From MED-G116 sp038147495 (lineage in GTDB: Bacteria; Pseudomonadota; Alphaproteobacteria; Puniceispirillales; Puniceispirillaceae): DNA of 50,278 nucleotides. Positions 32,539 through 41,026 of the stretch are shown piece after piece; positions within the stretch are counted from its first letter, which is position 1; each line of letters opens with the position of its first letter. Under the pieces are notes generated by a model. It had not been told where the DNA came from. It was given only the letters and a program-made list of their open reading frames with translations, and ran no database searches. The stretch is taken from positions 1-50,278 of the forward strand of contig JAYQTT010000020.1 in NCBI GenBank assembly GCA_038147495.1, in the 5' to 3' direction. A program made the position numbers and the translations under genes.

Positions 32539-32711
32539 GCTTTCATCCCCCGCTCTGGGGCTCCCCTTCATACAGCATGTCGCCACCGCGACCATGTATG
32601 TAACATTGCTCCGTGTTCTTACCCAAAATACAAGGCCCCCTCAAGCCTTTCCTCGCCTGCAAATGCGTTTTCCCTATGCAAAACTCCAAAGATGTGATGA
32701 ATTGCCGCGTT

Positions 32712-33479
32712 ATGAGCATGAAAAACGACCAAATCATCATCATTCCTGCGCGGATGTCGGCAAGCCGCCTGCCGGGAAAGCCACTGGCCGAGATTGCTGG
32801 CAAAACGATGATTCAGCATGTGTGGGAGCGGGCGCTCGCGGCAGATATCGCCCCTGTCTATGTCGCCACTGACCATGAAGACATTGCCGAAGTGATTCGC
32901 GCAGCTGGTGGTGAAGCTGTCATGACACGCGCTGATCACCCCTCAGGATCGGATCGGGTGTTTGAGGCTGTTCAGACAATTGATCCGGATGGCCAATTCC
33001 AAAATGTGTTGAACCTGCAAGGCGATCTTCCGGAGATGTCACCGGATATTCCGGTCATATTATCCGAGGCCCTGCTGCTTAGCGGTGCAGACCTTGCCAC
33101 TTTGGTGGCCCCCGCCACACCGCAGGAGGCTCAGTTGCCACAGGTGGTAAAAGCGGTGGTTTCCTGGAATGCCGGTGCCGCACCCGCTGTCGGTGCCATC
33201 GGGCGGGCGCTTTACTTCAGCCGCGCCGCCGTGCCAACCGGTGCCAGTGATTTCCTGCATCATGTCGGCGTTTATGGCTGGCGGCGTGAGGCATTGGCGC
33301 GTTTTGTTTCATTGCCGCCGTCACCACTTGAACAAGCCGAGAAACTTGAACAATTGCGCGCAATGGAAGCCGGTATGCACATCGCCGTTGGAATGATCGC
33401 CGAGGCACCGGGCGGCATTGACACAGCCGAGGATTTGTCCGCTGCACGCGGTCGCCTCTCGGCCAAGGGTGCAGACTAG
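32712..33479 (+). CDS. kdsB: 3-deoxy-manno-octulosonate cytidylyltransferase
   Basis: 255 residues from MSMKNDQIIIIPARMSASRL. Signatures: IPARMSASRLPGKPLAEIAG (the nucleotide-binding ARxxSxRLPGKPL), MIQHVWERALAADI, VYVATDHEDIAEVIRAAGG, MTRADHPSGSDRVFEAV, NLQGDLPEMSPD, HHVGVYGWRREALARFVSLP and EQAEKLEQLRAMEAGMHIAV. It activates Kdo with CTP for lipid A inner core, so the cell is a Gram-negative with Kdo-containing LPS. The start at 32712 (or the ATG two codons on) fits the family; a longer frame upstream has no homology. Same strand as pheA, 105 bases apart. Confidence 0.94.
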   Translation: MSMKNDQIIIIPARMSASRLPGKPLAEIAGKTMIQHVWERALAADIAPVYVATDHEDIAEVIRAAGGEAVMTRADHPSGSDRVFEAVQTIDPDGQFQNVLNLQGDLPEMSPDIPVILSEALLLSGADLATLVAPATPQEAQLPQVVKAVVSWNAGAAPAVGAIGRALYFSRAAVPTGASDFLHHVGVYGWRREALARFVSLPPSPLEQAEKLEQLRAMEAGMHIAVGMIAEAPGGIDTAEDLSAARGRLSAKGAD

Positions 33480-33584
33480 TCGTTTCCTGACATTGACAGC
33501 GGCGCCAAGGCTTTGGATACTGCCGCGCGCCTTATGCCTGAGCATGCTTTGTGACCGGGCAGCGCACATGATGGAGACACCGAC

Positions 33585-34442
33585 ATGAGTGATGCCGAAA
33601 ACATAATTGCCTTTCAAGGGAGTCTTGGCGCCTACTCGCATATGGCCTGTCAGGCGGTAAAGCCTGAGATGACGCCAATGCCATGCCGGTCATTTGAAGA
33701 TATGCTGCTGGCCGTGCAGCAAGGCACCGCGCGGCTTGCCATGGTGCCTGTGGAAAATTCCATTGCCGGCCGTGTTGCCGACATTCACCACCTTCTTCCC
33801 AGATCTGGCCTGTTCATCATTGGCGAGCATTTTCAGCCGGTAAATCACCAACTTCTGGCACCGCGCGGAGCAAGTCTTGAAGATCTGGTCGAAGTTCACA
33901 GCCACGCCCAGGGATTGGCGCAATGTCGCGAACGTCTTCGCAAACTTGGCTTGCAGCCAATCGTGCACCCGGACACCGCCGGTGCGGCAAAGGATATTGC
34001 CGAGCGCGGTGACAAACGCGTTGGCGCGATCGCCTCTGCCCTTGCCGGTGAAATCTATGATCTTGATGTGTTGGTGGAATCGGCCGAGGATGCAGATCAC
34101 AACACGACACGCTTTTTGATTATGTCTCGCGAGGCAGCCACACCCGTGGAAAATGGCGAAATGATGCTGACCACCATGGTGTTCCGGCTGCGCAGTGTAC
34201 CTGCGGCGCTTTATAAAGCCCTTGGCGGTTTTGCCACAAATGGGGTGAATATCACCAAACTGGAAAGTTACATGCGTCCGGGCTTTGCTGACCATGCGCA
34301 ATTCTATGTCGATGTTGAAGGCCATATCGATTCGCCATCAATGAAACATGCCATGGAAGAGCTGCGGTTCTATTGCGAAGAGGGCGAGGTAAATATTCTT
34401 GGTTGCTATCCCTCCAACCGTCCGGAAAATGTTGATCAATAA
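33585..34442 (+). CDS. pheA: Prephenate dehydratase with ACT domain
   Basis: 285 residues. Catalytic domain: IAFQGSLGAYSHMACQAVKP, PCRSFEDMLLAVQQGTARLA, MVPVENSIAGRVADIHHLLP and the catalytic region DHNTTRFLIMSR (T-R-F). ACT regulatory domain in the last 90 residues: TTMVFRLRSVPAALYKALGG, FATNGVNITKLESYMRPGF, FYVDVEGHIDSPSMKHAMEE, ending VNILGCYPSN. It turns prephenate into phenylpyruvate for phenylalanine synthesis and is expected to be feedback-inhibited through the ACT domain. No chorismate mutase domain: a monofunctional alphaproteobacterial type. Followed by a 106-base gap before the SRP RNA. Confidence 0.95.
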   Translation: MSDAENIIAFQGSLGAYSHMACQAVKPEMTPMPCRSFEDMLLAVQQGTARLAMVPVENSIAGRVADIHHLLPRSGLFIIGEHFQPVNHQLLAPRGASLEDLVEVHSHAQGLAQCRERLRKLGLQPIVHPDTAGAAKDIAERGDKRVGAIASALAGEIYDLDVLVESAEDADHNTTRFLIMSREAATPVENGEMMLTTMVFRLRSVPAALYKALGGFATNGVNITKLESYMRPGFADHAQFYVDVEGHIDSPSMKHAMEELRFYCEEGEVNILGCYPSNRPENVDQ

Positions 34443-34548
34443 AAGTTTTTATCGGTTATCCAGACACCGATAATTGTCAGCTCGTCATGCCCGCAGGTGA
34501 TAAATAGCTTGTCCGGGCCAGCGCTTTGTTTCATATAGATGTCAGGAA

Positions 34549-34628
34549 GGCTGGGTGGACGTGACACCCGCCAATCCGGTCAGGTCCGAGAGGAAGCAGC
34601 CGCAGTGGGCTTTACGGGTCGTCCAGTC
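34549..34628 (+). ncRNA. ffs: Signal recognition particle RNA (4.5S-type, ffs)
   Basis: The sequence contains the conserved SRP RNA tip: GGTCAGGTCC, tetraloop GAGA, GGAAGCAGCC, i.e. the symmetric and asymmetric internal loops that bind the Ffh M domain. The flanks GGCTGGGTGGAC and GGGTCGTCCAGTC pair to close the long hairpin. The tetraloop is GAGA rather than the common GGAA; both belong to the GNRA class. The location just upstream of dnaX is the usual alphaproteobacterial place. Ends are approximate to a few bases. Confidence 0.88.
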
Positions 34629-34663
34629 TTCCGCTAGCTGATTGCAAGGACAGGTCGTCAACA

Positions 34664-36526
34664 ATGAGCCAAGCGGCACCACAAGCCTATCGCGTTCTTG
34701 CCCGAAAATACCGCCCGGAAACCTTTGCTGCACTGATCGGACAGGATGCCCTTGTTCGTACGCTGAGCAACGCGCTGGCGATGAAACGCCTTGCCCATGC
34801 CTTTGTATTGACCGGCGTACGTGGTGTCGGCAAAACCTCTACGGCACGGCTTCTCGCCAAGGGATTGAACTGTATCGGCGAAGATGGCACTGGCGCGGAA
34901 ACGCTTGAACCTTGTGGCAAATGTGAACCATGTACCGCGATCAGTGCGGGCCGTCATGTCGATGTGTTGGAAATAGACGCGGCCAGCCATACTGGCGTTG
35001 ATGATGCGCGTGAAATCATCGAAGGTGTCGGTTACCGTCCTGTGTCGGCACGCTACAAAATTTACATCATTGACGAAGTTCACATGATGTCGAAAAGCGC
35101 TTTCAACGCGCTTCTCAAAACCCTGGAAGAGCCACCGGAGTCGGTGAAATTCATCTTTGCCACAACCGAAATCCGCAAGGTTCCTGTGACAATCCTGTCA
35201 CGCTGCCAGCGCTATGATTTGCGCCGGGTGTCGGCTGATATGCTCGAACAGCATTTGCGCCAGATCTGTGCGGCTGAGAATATCAACAGTGACGATGGTG
35301 CTTTGCGGGCAATCGCGATCGCGGCCGAAGGTTCAGTGCGCGATGCCCTGTCGATGCTGGATCAGGCAGCAGCAATGACGTCCGATGACCTGAAGGAAGA
35401 TGCTGTTGATGACATGCTGGGCCGGCCCGGCCGGAAAGAGTCCATGGCCATCCTCAGCGATGTGCTTGCCGGCAATGTGGCACAGGCGCTGGCGGGGTTT
35501 ACCCGCGTGCACACGAATGGCGCCGAGCCGGAAATGGTGGTCGCCGATTTGCTGAACATCATCCATCAGGCAAGCCTTGTCGCCGCAGGGGCAGGTGTTG
35601 ACGACCTCGGCGAGGCAGAACGTGACAATGTGGCGGCGCTTGGTGAGCTGGGTATCGCCAGACTTGGCCGGGCATGGCAATTGATGCTCAAGGGCCATGA
35701 AGAGGTCAGGCAGGCACCGAACCCGGTGGCGGCACTTGAAATGCTGTTGATCCGCCTTGCCCACGCCGCCAACATGCCAACGCCCGGTGACATTTTGCAA
35801 AAATTGCCACAGGCATCGAAGGCACCCGCAACACCAGCAGAGCCCGCGCAAAGGCCACAATCATCCGCGCCAGAACCGACACTGGAATCTACACTGGAAT
35901 CTAAACCAGAATCTGGGACAACGTCTGCCGTCGCCGCGCCGTCCGTTGCCGGCAATGTCACCGAGGCCGACAACACACCACCGAAAATGCATCTGGCCAG
36001 TGGCGGCAGTCAGGCCGTGGCATCAGAAATGCCAGCGGCCAGCCAACCGGAAACACAACCAGATATTGAGCCGACAACCGCACCCGAGATTGAGACCAAA
36101 TCAACTGTTGTTGAGGTCAACAGCCTTGCCGATATTGCCGCTCTGGCCGAGGACAGGGACGAGGTGTTGCTTGCCGCACGCATCCGCACCCATTTGCGCC
36201 TTGTCTCGATGCAGCCCGGATCACTCGAAGTGGCGCTGGCAGAAAAAGCGCCGGACGCGCTTGTCGGTGACGTTGCCCGCTACCTTACCCAATGGACCGG
36301 GCGGCGTTGGCTGGTATCGGTGTCCGATGGGCCCGGTGGCAAGACATTGGCCGAAGAGCGCGCCGAAGAGGCAGCTGAACTGAAGAACGCCATCAGCGAA
36401 GCACCCATTGTCAAATCGGTGATGGCGCTGTTTCCCGGCGCGACAATTGAATCAATAAAGCCCCGAATTGAGATCGATGGTGATGCGTTGCCTCCGGCAG
36501 CGCATGATGAGGAGACGGAACAATGA
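34664..36526 (+). CDS. dnaX: DNA polymerase III subunits gamma and tau
   Basis: 620 residues. Clamp-loader AAA+ domain: RVLARKYRPETFAALIGQDA, Walker A GVRGVGKTS (residues 51-59), zinc site C..CGKCEPC, Walker B KIYIIDEVHMMS, sensor 1 region FATTEIRKVPVTILSRCQRY, and SVRDALSMLDQAAAM. Residues about 385-490 are a Pro/Ala/Glu/Thr-rich linker with a repeated TLES segment, and the C-terminal 130 residues (LRLVSMQPGSLEVALAEKAP, RYLTQWTGRRWLVSVSDGPG) are the tau tail that binds polymerase alpha. It loads the beta clamp and holds the replisome together. 4-base overlap with ybaB. Confidence 0.95.
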   Translation: MSQAAPQAYRVLARKYRPETFAALIGQDALVRTLSNALAMKRLAHAFVLTGVRGVGKTSTARLLAKGLNCIGEDGTGAETLEPCGKCEPCTAISAGRHVDVLEIDAASHTGVDDAREIIEGVGYRPVSARYKIYIIDEVHMMSKSAFNALLKTLEEPPESVKFIFATTEIRKVPVTILSRCQRYDLRRVSADMLEQHLRQICAAENINSDDGALRAIAIAAEGSVRDALSMLDQAAAMTSDDLKEDAVDDMLGRPGRKESMAILSDVLAGNVAQALAGFTRVHTNGAEPEMVVADLLNIIHQASLVAAGAGVDDLGEAERDNVAALGELGIARLGRAWQLMLKGHEEVRQAPNPVAALEMLLIRLAHAANMPTPGDILQKLPQASKAPATPAEPAQRPQSSAPEPTLESTLESKPESGTTSAVAAPSVAGNVTEADNTPPKMHLASGGSQAVASEMPAASQPETQPDIEPTTAPEIETKSTVVEVNSLADIAALAEDRDEVLLAARIRTHLRLVSMQPGSLEVALAEKAPDALVGDVARYLTQWTGRRWLVSVSDGPGGKTLAEERAEEAAELKNAISEAPIVKSVMALFPGATIESIKPRIEIDGDALPPAAHDEETEQ

Positions 36527-36849
36527 TGCGCAACATGGCTGGCATGATGAAGAAGGTTCAGGAAATGAAGGCGCGCATGGAAGAGCTTCAGACCGAGATG
36601 GAGCATGCCAGCTTTTCCGCTTCGGTAGGTGGTGACGCGGTCGCCGTAACCGTCAATGGCAAAGGTTTTGTGAAAGCGGTGTCGATCGATCCTGATGCGG
36701 TGAATGCAGATGAAATTGACGTGCTTGAGGATATGATCCAGCTGGCAACCAACAATGCCAAGGAAACTGCCGAGGCCGAAATGGCGCGCCGGATGAAAGA
36801 CATAACCGGTGGGCTGCCTCTGCCGCCCGGCCTGTCCCTGCCGTTCTAG
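36523..36849 (+). CDS. ybaB: Nucleoid-associated protein YbaB/EbfC family
   Basis: 108 residues: MMRNMAGMMKKVQEMKARME coiled helix at the N-terminus, EHASFSASVGGDAVAVTVNG (GG..V.V..nG family core), VLEDMIQLATNNAKETAEAE and a final MKDITGGLPLPPGLSLPF. Small dimeric DNA-binding protein of the nucleoid. The ATG overlaps the dnaX stop (ATGA), and recR follows 13 bases later; dnaX-ybaB-recR is a very widely conserved trio. Confidence 0.96.
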   Translation: MMRNMAGMMKKVQEMKARMEELQTEMEHASFSASVGGDAVAVTVNGKGFVKAVSIDPDAVNADEIDVLEDMIQLATNNAKETAEAEMARRMKDITGGLPLPPGLSLPF

Positions 36850-36862
36850 CTGGCGCTGGCTG

Positions 36863-37456
36863 ATGGATAACGCGATTGATGATCTGATCAAAAAGCTTGC
36901 CCGCCTTCCCGGACTTGGACCGCGGTCGGCGCGTCGGGCCGCGCTGTTCCTTTTGCAAAACCGCGACAGGTTGATGGTGCCGCTCGCGCGGGCGATGCAT
37001 GATGTGGCAACACAGATCCGGTCATGTGCCGAATGTGGCAATCTCGACACCGCCGATGTCTGCAAGATCTGCACCGACACAAGACGCGACCGGTCTTTAA
37101 TCTGTGTTGTCGAGGATGTGGGCAGTCTCTGGGCGATTGAACGGGCCGCCGTTTTCAGCGGCCTGTATCATGTTCTTGGCGGAACCCTGAGCGCCATTGA
37201 CGGACGCGGACCGGAAGATTTGCATGTGGACCGCCTTGTCAGGCGGGCCAAACTGCCAGAAACAAACGAGGTCATACTTGCCCTGTCAGCAACCGTTGAT
37301 GGCCAGACCACCGCCCATTACATTCAGGAACGGCTTGCCGAATTGCCGCTGGATGTCACGCGGCTGGCACATGGTGTGCCGGTTGGTGGCGAGCTTGACT
37401 ATCTGGATGACGGCACGCTGGCACAGGCGCTCAAGGCGCGCGGCAAGCTTGGCTAG
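36863..37456 (+). CDS. recR: Recombination protein RecR
   Basis: 197 residues from MDNAIDDLIKKLARLPGLGP. HhH motif LPGLGPRSARRAALFLL; zinc finger with CAECGNLDTADVCKIC (four Cys); Toprim domain LICVVEDVGSLWAIERAAVF and YHVLGGTLSAIDGRGPEDL; ATDGQTT-like VDGQTTAHYIQERLAELPLD; and LARGVPVG-like LAHGVPVGGELDYLDDGTLA. RecR acts with RecO/RecF to load RecA at gaps. The start at 36863 is chosen because the family begins right before the HhH motif. The TAG stop lies in CTAG shared with the convergent rmuC stop. Confidence 0.96.
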   Translation: MDNAIDDLIKKLARLPGLGPRSARRAALFLLQNRDRLMVPLARAMHDVATQIRSCAECGNLDTADVCKICTDTRRDRSLICVVEDVGSLWAIERAAVFSGLYHVLGGTLSAIDGRGPEDLHVDRLVRRAKLPETNEVILALSATVDGQTTAHYIQERLAELPLDVTRLAHGVPVGGELDYLDDGTLAQALKARGKLG

Positions 37457-38523
37457 CCCAGCAGGTCAGGCTTATCTTCATTCACCGGGCTCATCGGCGT
37501 GTCATCACCAACATCGATCTGGCTGATCTTTTGACCGCGTGAGGTGATCTTGCGGGCCGATGTTTGAATGTCGCCAATATCTTTTTCCGCCTGCTGGAAA
37601 TGCGTTGCCAGTTTTGCCACACGGTCATCCAGCCGCGATACATCCTGCATCATCTTGTCGACTTCGCTTTGAATAAGCCCAGCGGCCTCATGCATTTTGG
37701 CATCGCGCAAGATCGCCCTTACCGTGTGCAGGACCAGCATCAGATTGTCCGGCCCTGCCATGTAGACATGGGCGCGCCTGCTTGCCTCAACCAATTTTGG
37801 CAGTTGCAGGTTGATCTCGGCATAGACTGATTCCGATGGCAAAAACAAAATGGCGCTTTCCGCCGTTTCACCGGGAACAATATATTTCTCGGCAATATCA
37901 TTGATATGTTTTTTGACATCGGCTTCCAGCGAGCGCCGCGCCACTTCGCGCGACATTTCATCACCAGCCTCAGTCAGCGCCCGAAAAGATTCCAGCGGAA
38001 ATTTGGAGTCGATACAAATCGACCCCGGGGGATTTGGCATGGTGATGAAACAATCGACACGGCGCCCATTGCCAAGCGTGTGCTGAAATGAATAGGCGCT
38101 GTCCGGCAACGCATCGCGAACCAGATTTTCCAGCTGCACCTCGCCAAAGCTGCCACGGGCCTGCTTGTTGGAAAGAATGTTCCGCAGTTGTGTTACCTGT
38201 CCGGACAATTCGGTTATATGGGCATTGGCCTCGGTGATCACTGCCAGCCTCTCGGCCATGCCCGTCAATGATTTGGTCGTGCGCTCATTCTGGTCACGCA
38301 GAGATTGCTCCAGACGGCTGCCAAGCCGCCCTTCGGATTCAGCCATTTGCGAGGCGATAATCTTCTGCATCTCGCCAGCCTGACTCGCCATTTGGGCAAG
38401 TTGGCCACGCAATTCGCCAAGCGCAACGTCATCATTGCCCTGAGGGCGGCGAAGCATAACCACCAGCAACAGGATGATAGCACCAAGCGCGATGATGATT
38501 AGCAATGAAAGATCAGGCATCAT
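37453..38523 (-). CDS. rmuC: DNA recombination protein RmuC
   Basis: About 356 residues from MMPDLSLLIIIALGAIILLL, a single N-terminal membrane helix. A coiled coil covers residues about 30-110 (ELRGQLAQMASQAGEMQKII, TKSLTGMAERLAVITEANAH). The nuclease-like RmuC core follows: QARGSFGEVQLENLVRDALP (G-x-x-GE), SIDSKFPLE-type ICIDSKFPLESFRALTEAGD, ILFLPSESVYAEINLQLPKL and AHVYMAGPDNLMLVLHTVRA, then a coiled tail. RmuC limits inversions at small inverted repeats; the core is related to restriction-type nucleases. The frame continues upstream, but the helix-first start matches the family. Ends in a CTAG shared with recR. Confidence 0.93.
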   Translation of the reverse strand: MMPDLSLLIIIALGAIILLLVVMLRRPQGNDDVALGELRGQLAQMASQAGEMQKIIASQMAESEGRLGSRLEQSLRDQNERTTKSLTGMAERLAVITEANAHITELSGQVTQLRNILSNKQARGSFGEVQLENLVRDALPDSAYSFQHTLGNGRRVDCFITMPNPPGSICIDSKFPLESFRALTEAGDEMSREVARRSLEADVKKHINDIAEKYIVPGETAESAILFLPSESVYAEINLQLPKLVEASRRAHVYMAGPDNLMLVLHTVRAILRDAKMHEAAGLIQSEVDKMMQDVSRLDDRVAKLATHFQQAEKDIGDIQTSARKITSRGQKISQIDVGDDTPMSPVNEDKPDLLG

Positions 38524-38656
38524 GATATGTTGTTCCTGCGATGTCGATTTGCGCCCCGTCAGGCATCCGGTTGCGACCAAAGCGTGACCGGAGTGTGACA
38601 TGGCGATGGCTTGACTGCAACGGTGCCTTGGCCTACTTGATGGGACGGTCCCGTGC

Positions 38657-38735
38657 AGAGGACAGAACAGCGACAGACAGCCTGGCTGACAGACAGACCA
38701 ACAGACAGGCAGACCAACAGACAGGCAGAGGCAGA
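38657..38735 (+). repeat. GACA/CAGA-rich tandem repeat immediately before the def start codon
   Basis: Within the 214-base rmuC-def gap, the plus strand becomes almost purely G, A and C with a CAGA periodicity. AGACCAACAGACAGGC occurs twice in tandem (38695-38710 and 38711-38726), preceded by looser copies (GACAGACAG, GACAGACAGACC) and followed by AGAGGCAGATA and the ATG at 38738. No clear Shine-Dalgarno other than the purine-rich repeat itself (GGCAGAGGCAG). Upstream of about 38650 the gap has no recognised feature apart from what must be the divergent rmuC and def promoters. Confidence 0.7.
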
Positions 38736-38737
38736 TA

Positions 38738-39268
38738 ATGGCGCTTATTCCGATCATTACGATTCCCGACCCGGTTCTGCGCAAGGTGGCAACACCTGTG
38801 CCAGAGATTACCGATGGCGTGCGCCAGCTCCTCGATGATATGGCCGAAACCATGTATGACGCGCCCGGAATCGGGCTTGCGGCACCGCAGATCAATCTCA
38901 GCCAGCGCCTTATCGTTATGGATTGCGGAAAGGACGAGGCCCCCGAGCTGTATAAGATGATCAACCCGGAGATCATCAGCCGCTCGGACGAAACCTCAAT
39001 CCTCGAAGAAGGGTGCCTGTCGATACCCGATCACACCGCCGATGTTGAACGCCCGGCGATTGTCGAGGTTAAATACACTGATGTCGACGGGGCCGAGCAA
39101 TTTCTGACCTGTGAAGGGCTTCTTGCCGCATGTGTACAGCACGAAATTGACCATCTGGACGGGGTGCTGTTCATCGACCATCTGTCTCGCTTGAAACGCG
39201 ACATGATCGTGCGGCGCTTCCTGAAGGAGTTGCGCCAAACCGGTGGAAGTCCGGCGAAGGCCAAATAA
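38738..39268 (+). CDS. def: Peptide deformylase
   Basis: 176 residues with the three deformylase motifs: GIGLAAPQI (motif 1, GxGxAAxQ), EEGCLSIP (motif 2, metal-binding Cys) and QHEIDHLDGVLFID (motif 3, HExxH). It removes the formyl group from nascent proteins, working with the next gene, fmt, which adds formyl to the initiator tRNA. Start at 38738 (MALIPIITIPDPVLRKVATP) is standard. The C-terminal tail (RQTGGSPAKAK) is short and basic, placing it in the common class I type of Gram-negatives. Only 4 bases separate it from fmt. Confidence 0.97.
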   Translation: MALIPIITIPDPVLRKVATPVPEITDGVRQLLDDMAETMYDAPGIGLAAPQINLSQRLIVMDCGKDEAPELYKMINPEIISRSDETSILEEGCLSIPDHTADVERPAIVEVKYTDVDGAEQFLTCEGLLAACVQHEIDHLDGVLFIDHLSRLKRDMIVRRFLKELRQTGGSPAKAK

Positions 39269-39272
39269 GCCA

Positions 39273-40271
39273 ATGACGCGCCCCGCAGCCCCCGGCAAAA
39301 CGCCCGTTGCGGCAAAGCGCATTGTTTTTATGGGCAGTCCGGATTTTGCCATTCCAGCACTTGATGCGCTGGCAAAAGACAATGAGATTGTTGCTGTCTA
39401 TACACAGCCTCCGCGCCCCGCCGGACGCGGCATGCATGAACAGCATGTGCCGGTGGCAAAGCATGCAATCGCCCGCGGATTCGCCCTGCATCATCCGGCA
39501 ACATTGAAAACGCCGGAAAGCCAGGATGAGCTGGCCGCATTTAAGGCCGATATATTTGTCGTTGTGGCGTATGGATTGATCCTTCCGGCACCCGTTCTGG
39601 CGATGCCGCGATTTGGCTGCATCAATGGTCACGCCTCGCTGTTGCCACGCTGGCGCGGCGCCGCGCCAATCCAGCGGGCCATCGCCGCAGGTGACAGTGA
39701 GACCGGCATTTCCGCGATGCTGATGGAGGCCGGACTTGATACCGGCCCGGTTCTGGCACGGCGGTCCTGTAAAATTGAAAGTGATGATACCGCCGGTAGC
39801 CTGCATGACAAACTGGCGATCCTCAATGCATCCCTGCTTGCCGATGTGGTGGCAGATCTGCCCGGGTTGCTGGATTCTGCAAAACCACAAGACGACAATC
39901 TGGCCATCTATGCACCGAAGATTTCTACGGCCGAGTGCGAGATTGACTGGCACGCGCCTCTCGCGCAAACCGACAGGCAAATACGCGCCTTCAGCCCTTT
40001 TCCCGGCACTTGGTTCAACGGCCCGAAAGGCCGGTTGAAAATTCATGCGGCCAAACCGGCATTTGAGCAAACCGCAGGGGCAGAGCCCGGGTCCTTCTTG
40101 GGACTTGGCGAGGACGACCAATTGAGAATCGCCACAGCCGATGGTGTGCTGGACATTCACCGGTTACAGCCGGCAGGCAAAAAGCCGATGTCAGGGCGTG
40201 ATTTCCTGAATGGACAACCATTACCGGTGGGATATTCATTCACCATGACCACGCCGCAAGGCACGCCATGA
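39273..40271 (+). CDS. fmt: Methionyl-tRNA formyltransferase
   Basis: 332 residues starting MTRPAAPGKTPVAAKRIVFM. N-terminal formyltransferase domain: GSPDFAIPALDAL, VYTQPPRPAGRGM (the RPxGRG loop), CINGHASLLPRWRGAAPIQR (catalytic Asn, His and the SLLPxxRG motif), MEAGLDTGPVL. C-terminal domain about 205-325: ECEIDWHAPLAQTDRQIRAF (IDW.....i...iRaf) and GPGTWF-like SPFPGTWFNGPKGRLKIHAA. It transfers a formyl group from 10-formyl-THF to Met-tRNAi. A GTG 30 bases upstream would overlap def. Overlaps truA by 4 bases. Confidence 0.96.
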   Translation: MTRPAAPGKTPVAAKRIVFMGSPDFAIPALDALAKDNEIVAVYTQPPRPAGRGMHEQHVPVAKHAIARGFALHHPATLKTPESQDELAAFKADIFVVVAYGLILPAPVLAMPRFGCINGHASLLPRWRGAAPIQRAIAAGDSETGISAMLMEAGLDTGPVLARRSCKIESDDTAGSLHDKLAILNASLLADVVADLPGLLDSAKPQDDNLAIYAPKISTAECEIDWHAPLAQTDRQIRAFSPFPGTWFNGPKGRLKIHAAKPAFEQTAGAEPGSFLGLGEDDQLRIATADGVLDIHRLQPAGKKPMSGRDFLNGQPLPVGYSFTMTTPQGTP

Positions 40272-41026
40272 CCCAGCGTTTCCTGATCAGAATCGAATAT
40301 GACGGCACGCCCTTTGTTGGCTGGCAACGCCAGACAAACGGAATATCGGTGCAACAAGTGCTGGAAGACGCGGCGCAAACCTTGTCCGGCCAGCCCACAC
40401 TCGTACAGGGCGCCGGACGCACCGATGCCGGCGTTCACGCCACCGGTCAGGTCGCGCATATCGATCTTCCGGACAAGTTTGACGCCAACCGCGTCACCGA
40501 GGCATTGAATGCCCTTGTCGGCGAATGGCCGATTACGGTGATAAAAGCGGTGGCTGTGGATGCGCAAACACATGCCCGCTTTTCCGCCATCGGTCGCCGC
40601 TACCTATATCGGATTCTGGCGCGCCGCACGCCGCCCGCATTGCTCAAGGACAGGGTATGGCATCACAAGCACCCGCTTGACGCCGAGGCCATGCAGCTGG
40701 CCGCCGACCGGTTGATCGGCCGGCATGATTTCACCAGCTTCAGGGCAAGCCAGTGTCAGGCCGACAGTCCGGTGCGCACCTTGGATGAATTGCAGGTTGT
40801 TGCGCAGGGTGAGGAAATCCATCTGCATGTCGCCGCGCGGTCATTTCTGCATCATCAGGTCCGCAATATCACCGGAACATTGGCACTTGTTGGCACCGGC
40901 AAATGGTCCGCAGATGATGTAAGCGCAGCCTTGGAAGCCTGCGCCAGATCCGCCGCCGGACCCCCCGCGCCCGCCTGCGGATTATATCTTGAAGACGTTG
41001 TTTATGAGGATGTCCTCTGGGACTAG
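40268..41026 (+). CDS. truA: tRNA pseudouridine(38-40) synthase
   Basis: 252 residues. RFLIRIEYDGTPFVGWQRQT (the YDGt.f.GWQ start), QGAGRTDAGVHATGQVAHID (catalytic Asp in GRTDxGVHA), ARFSAIGRRYLYRI, HDFTSFRASQCQADSPVRTL, and RSFLHHQVRNITGTLALVGT, ending AACGLYLEDVVY-like PACGLYLEDVVYEDV. It makes pseudouridine at positions 38-40 of the anticodon stem. The def-fmt-truA order is typical of alphaproteobacteria. The stop TAG is in CTAG (41023-41026) shared with the convergent gene's stop. Confidence 0.96.
   Translation: MTQRFLIRIEYDGTPFVGWQRQTNGISVQQVLEDAAQTLSGQPTLVQGAGRTDAGVHATGQVAHIDLPDKFDANRVTEALNALVGEWPITVIKAVAVDAQTHARFSAIGRRYLYRILARRTPPALLKDRVWHHKHPLDAEAMQLAADRLIGRHDFTSFRASQCQADSPVRTLDELQVVAQGEEIHLHVAARSFLHHQVRNITGTLALVGTGKWSADDVSAALEACARSAAGPPAPACGLYLEDVVYEDVLWD

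Noticed and set aside
33690..34325. A 211-codon minus-strand frame opposite pheA
   Set aside because: No protein motifs, and the plus strand is a full prephenate dehydratase.
34443..34548. Terminator after pheA (ATCGGT...ACCGAT stem at 34451-34471)
   Set aside because: Only six pairs with a nine-base loop and no T-run after it; too weak to report as a feature.
38657..38735. CRISPR-like array
   Set aside because: Units are short (16 bases), directly abutting with no unique spacers, and no cas genes are near.
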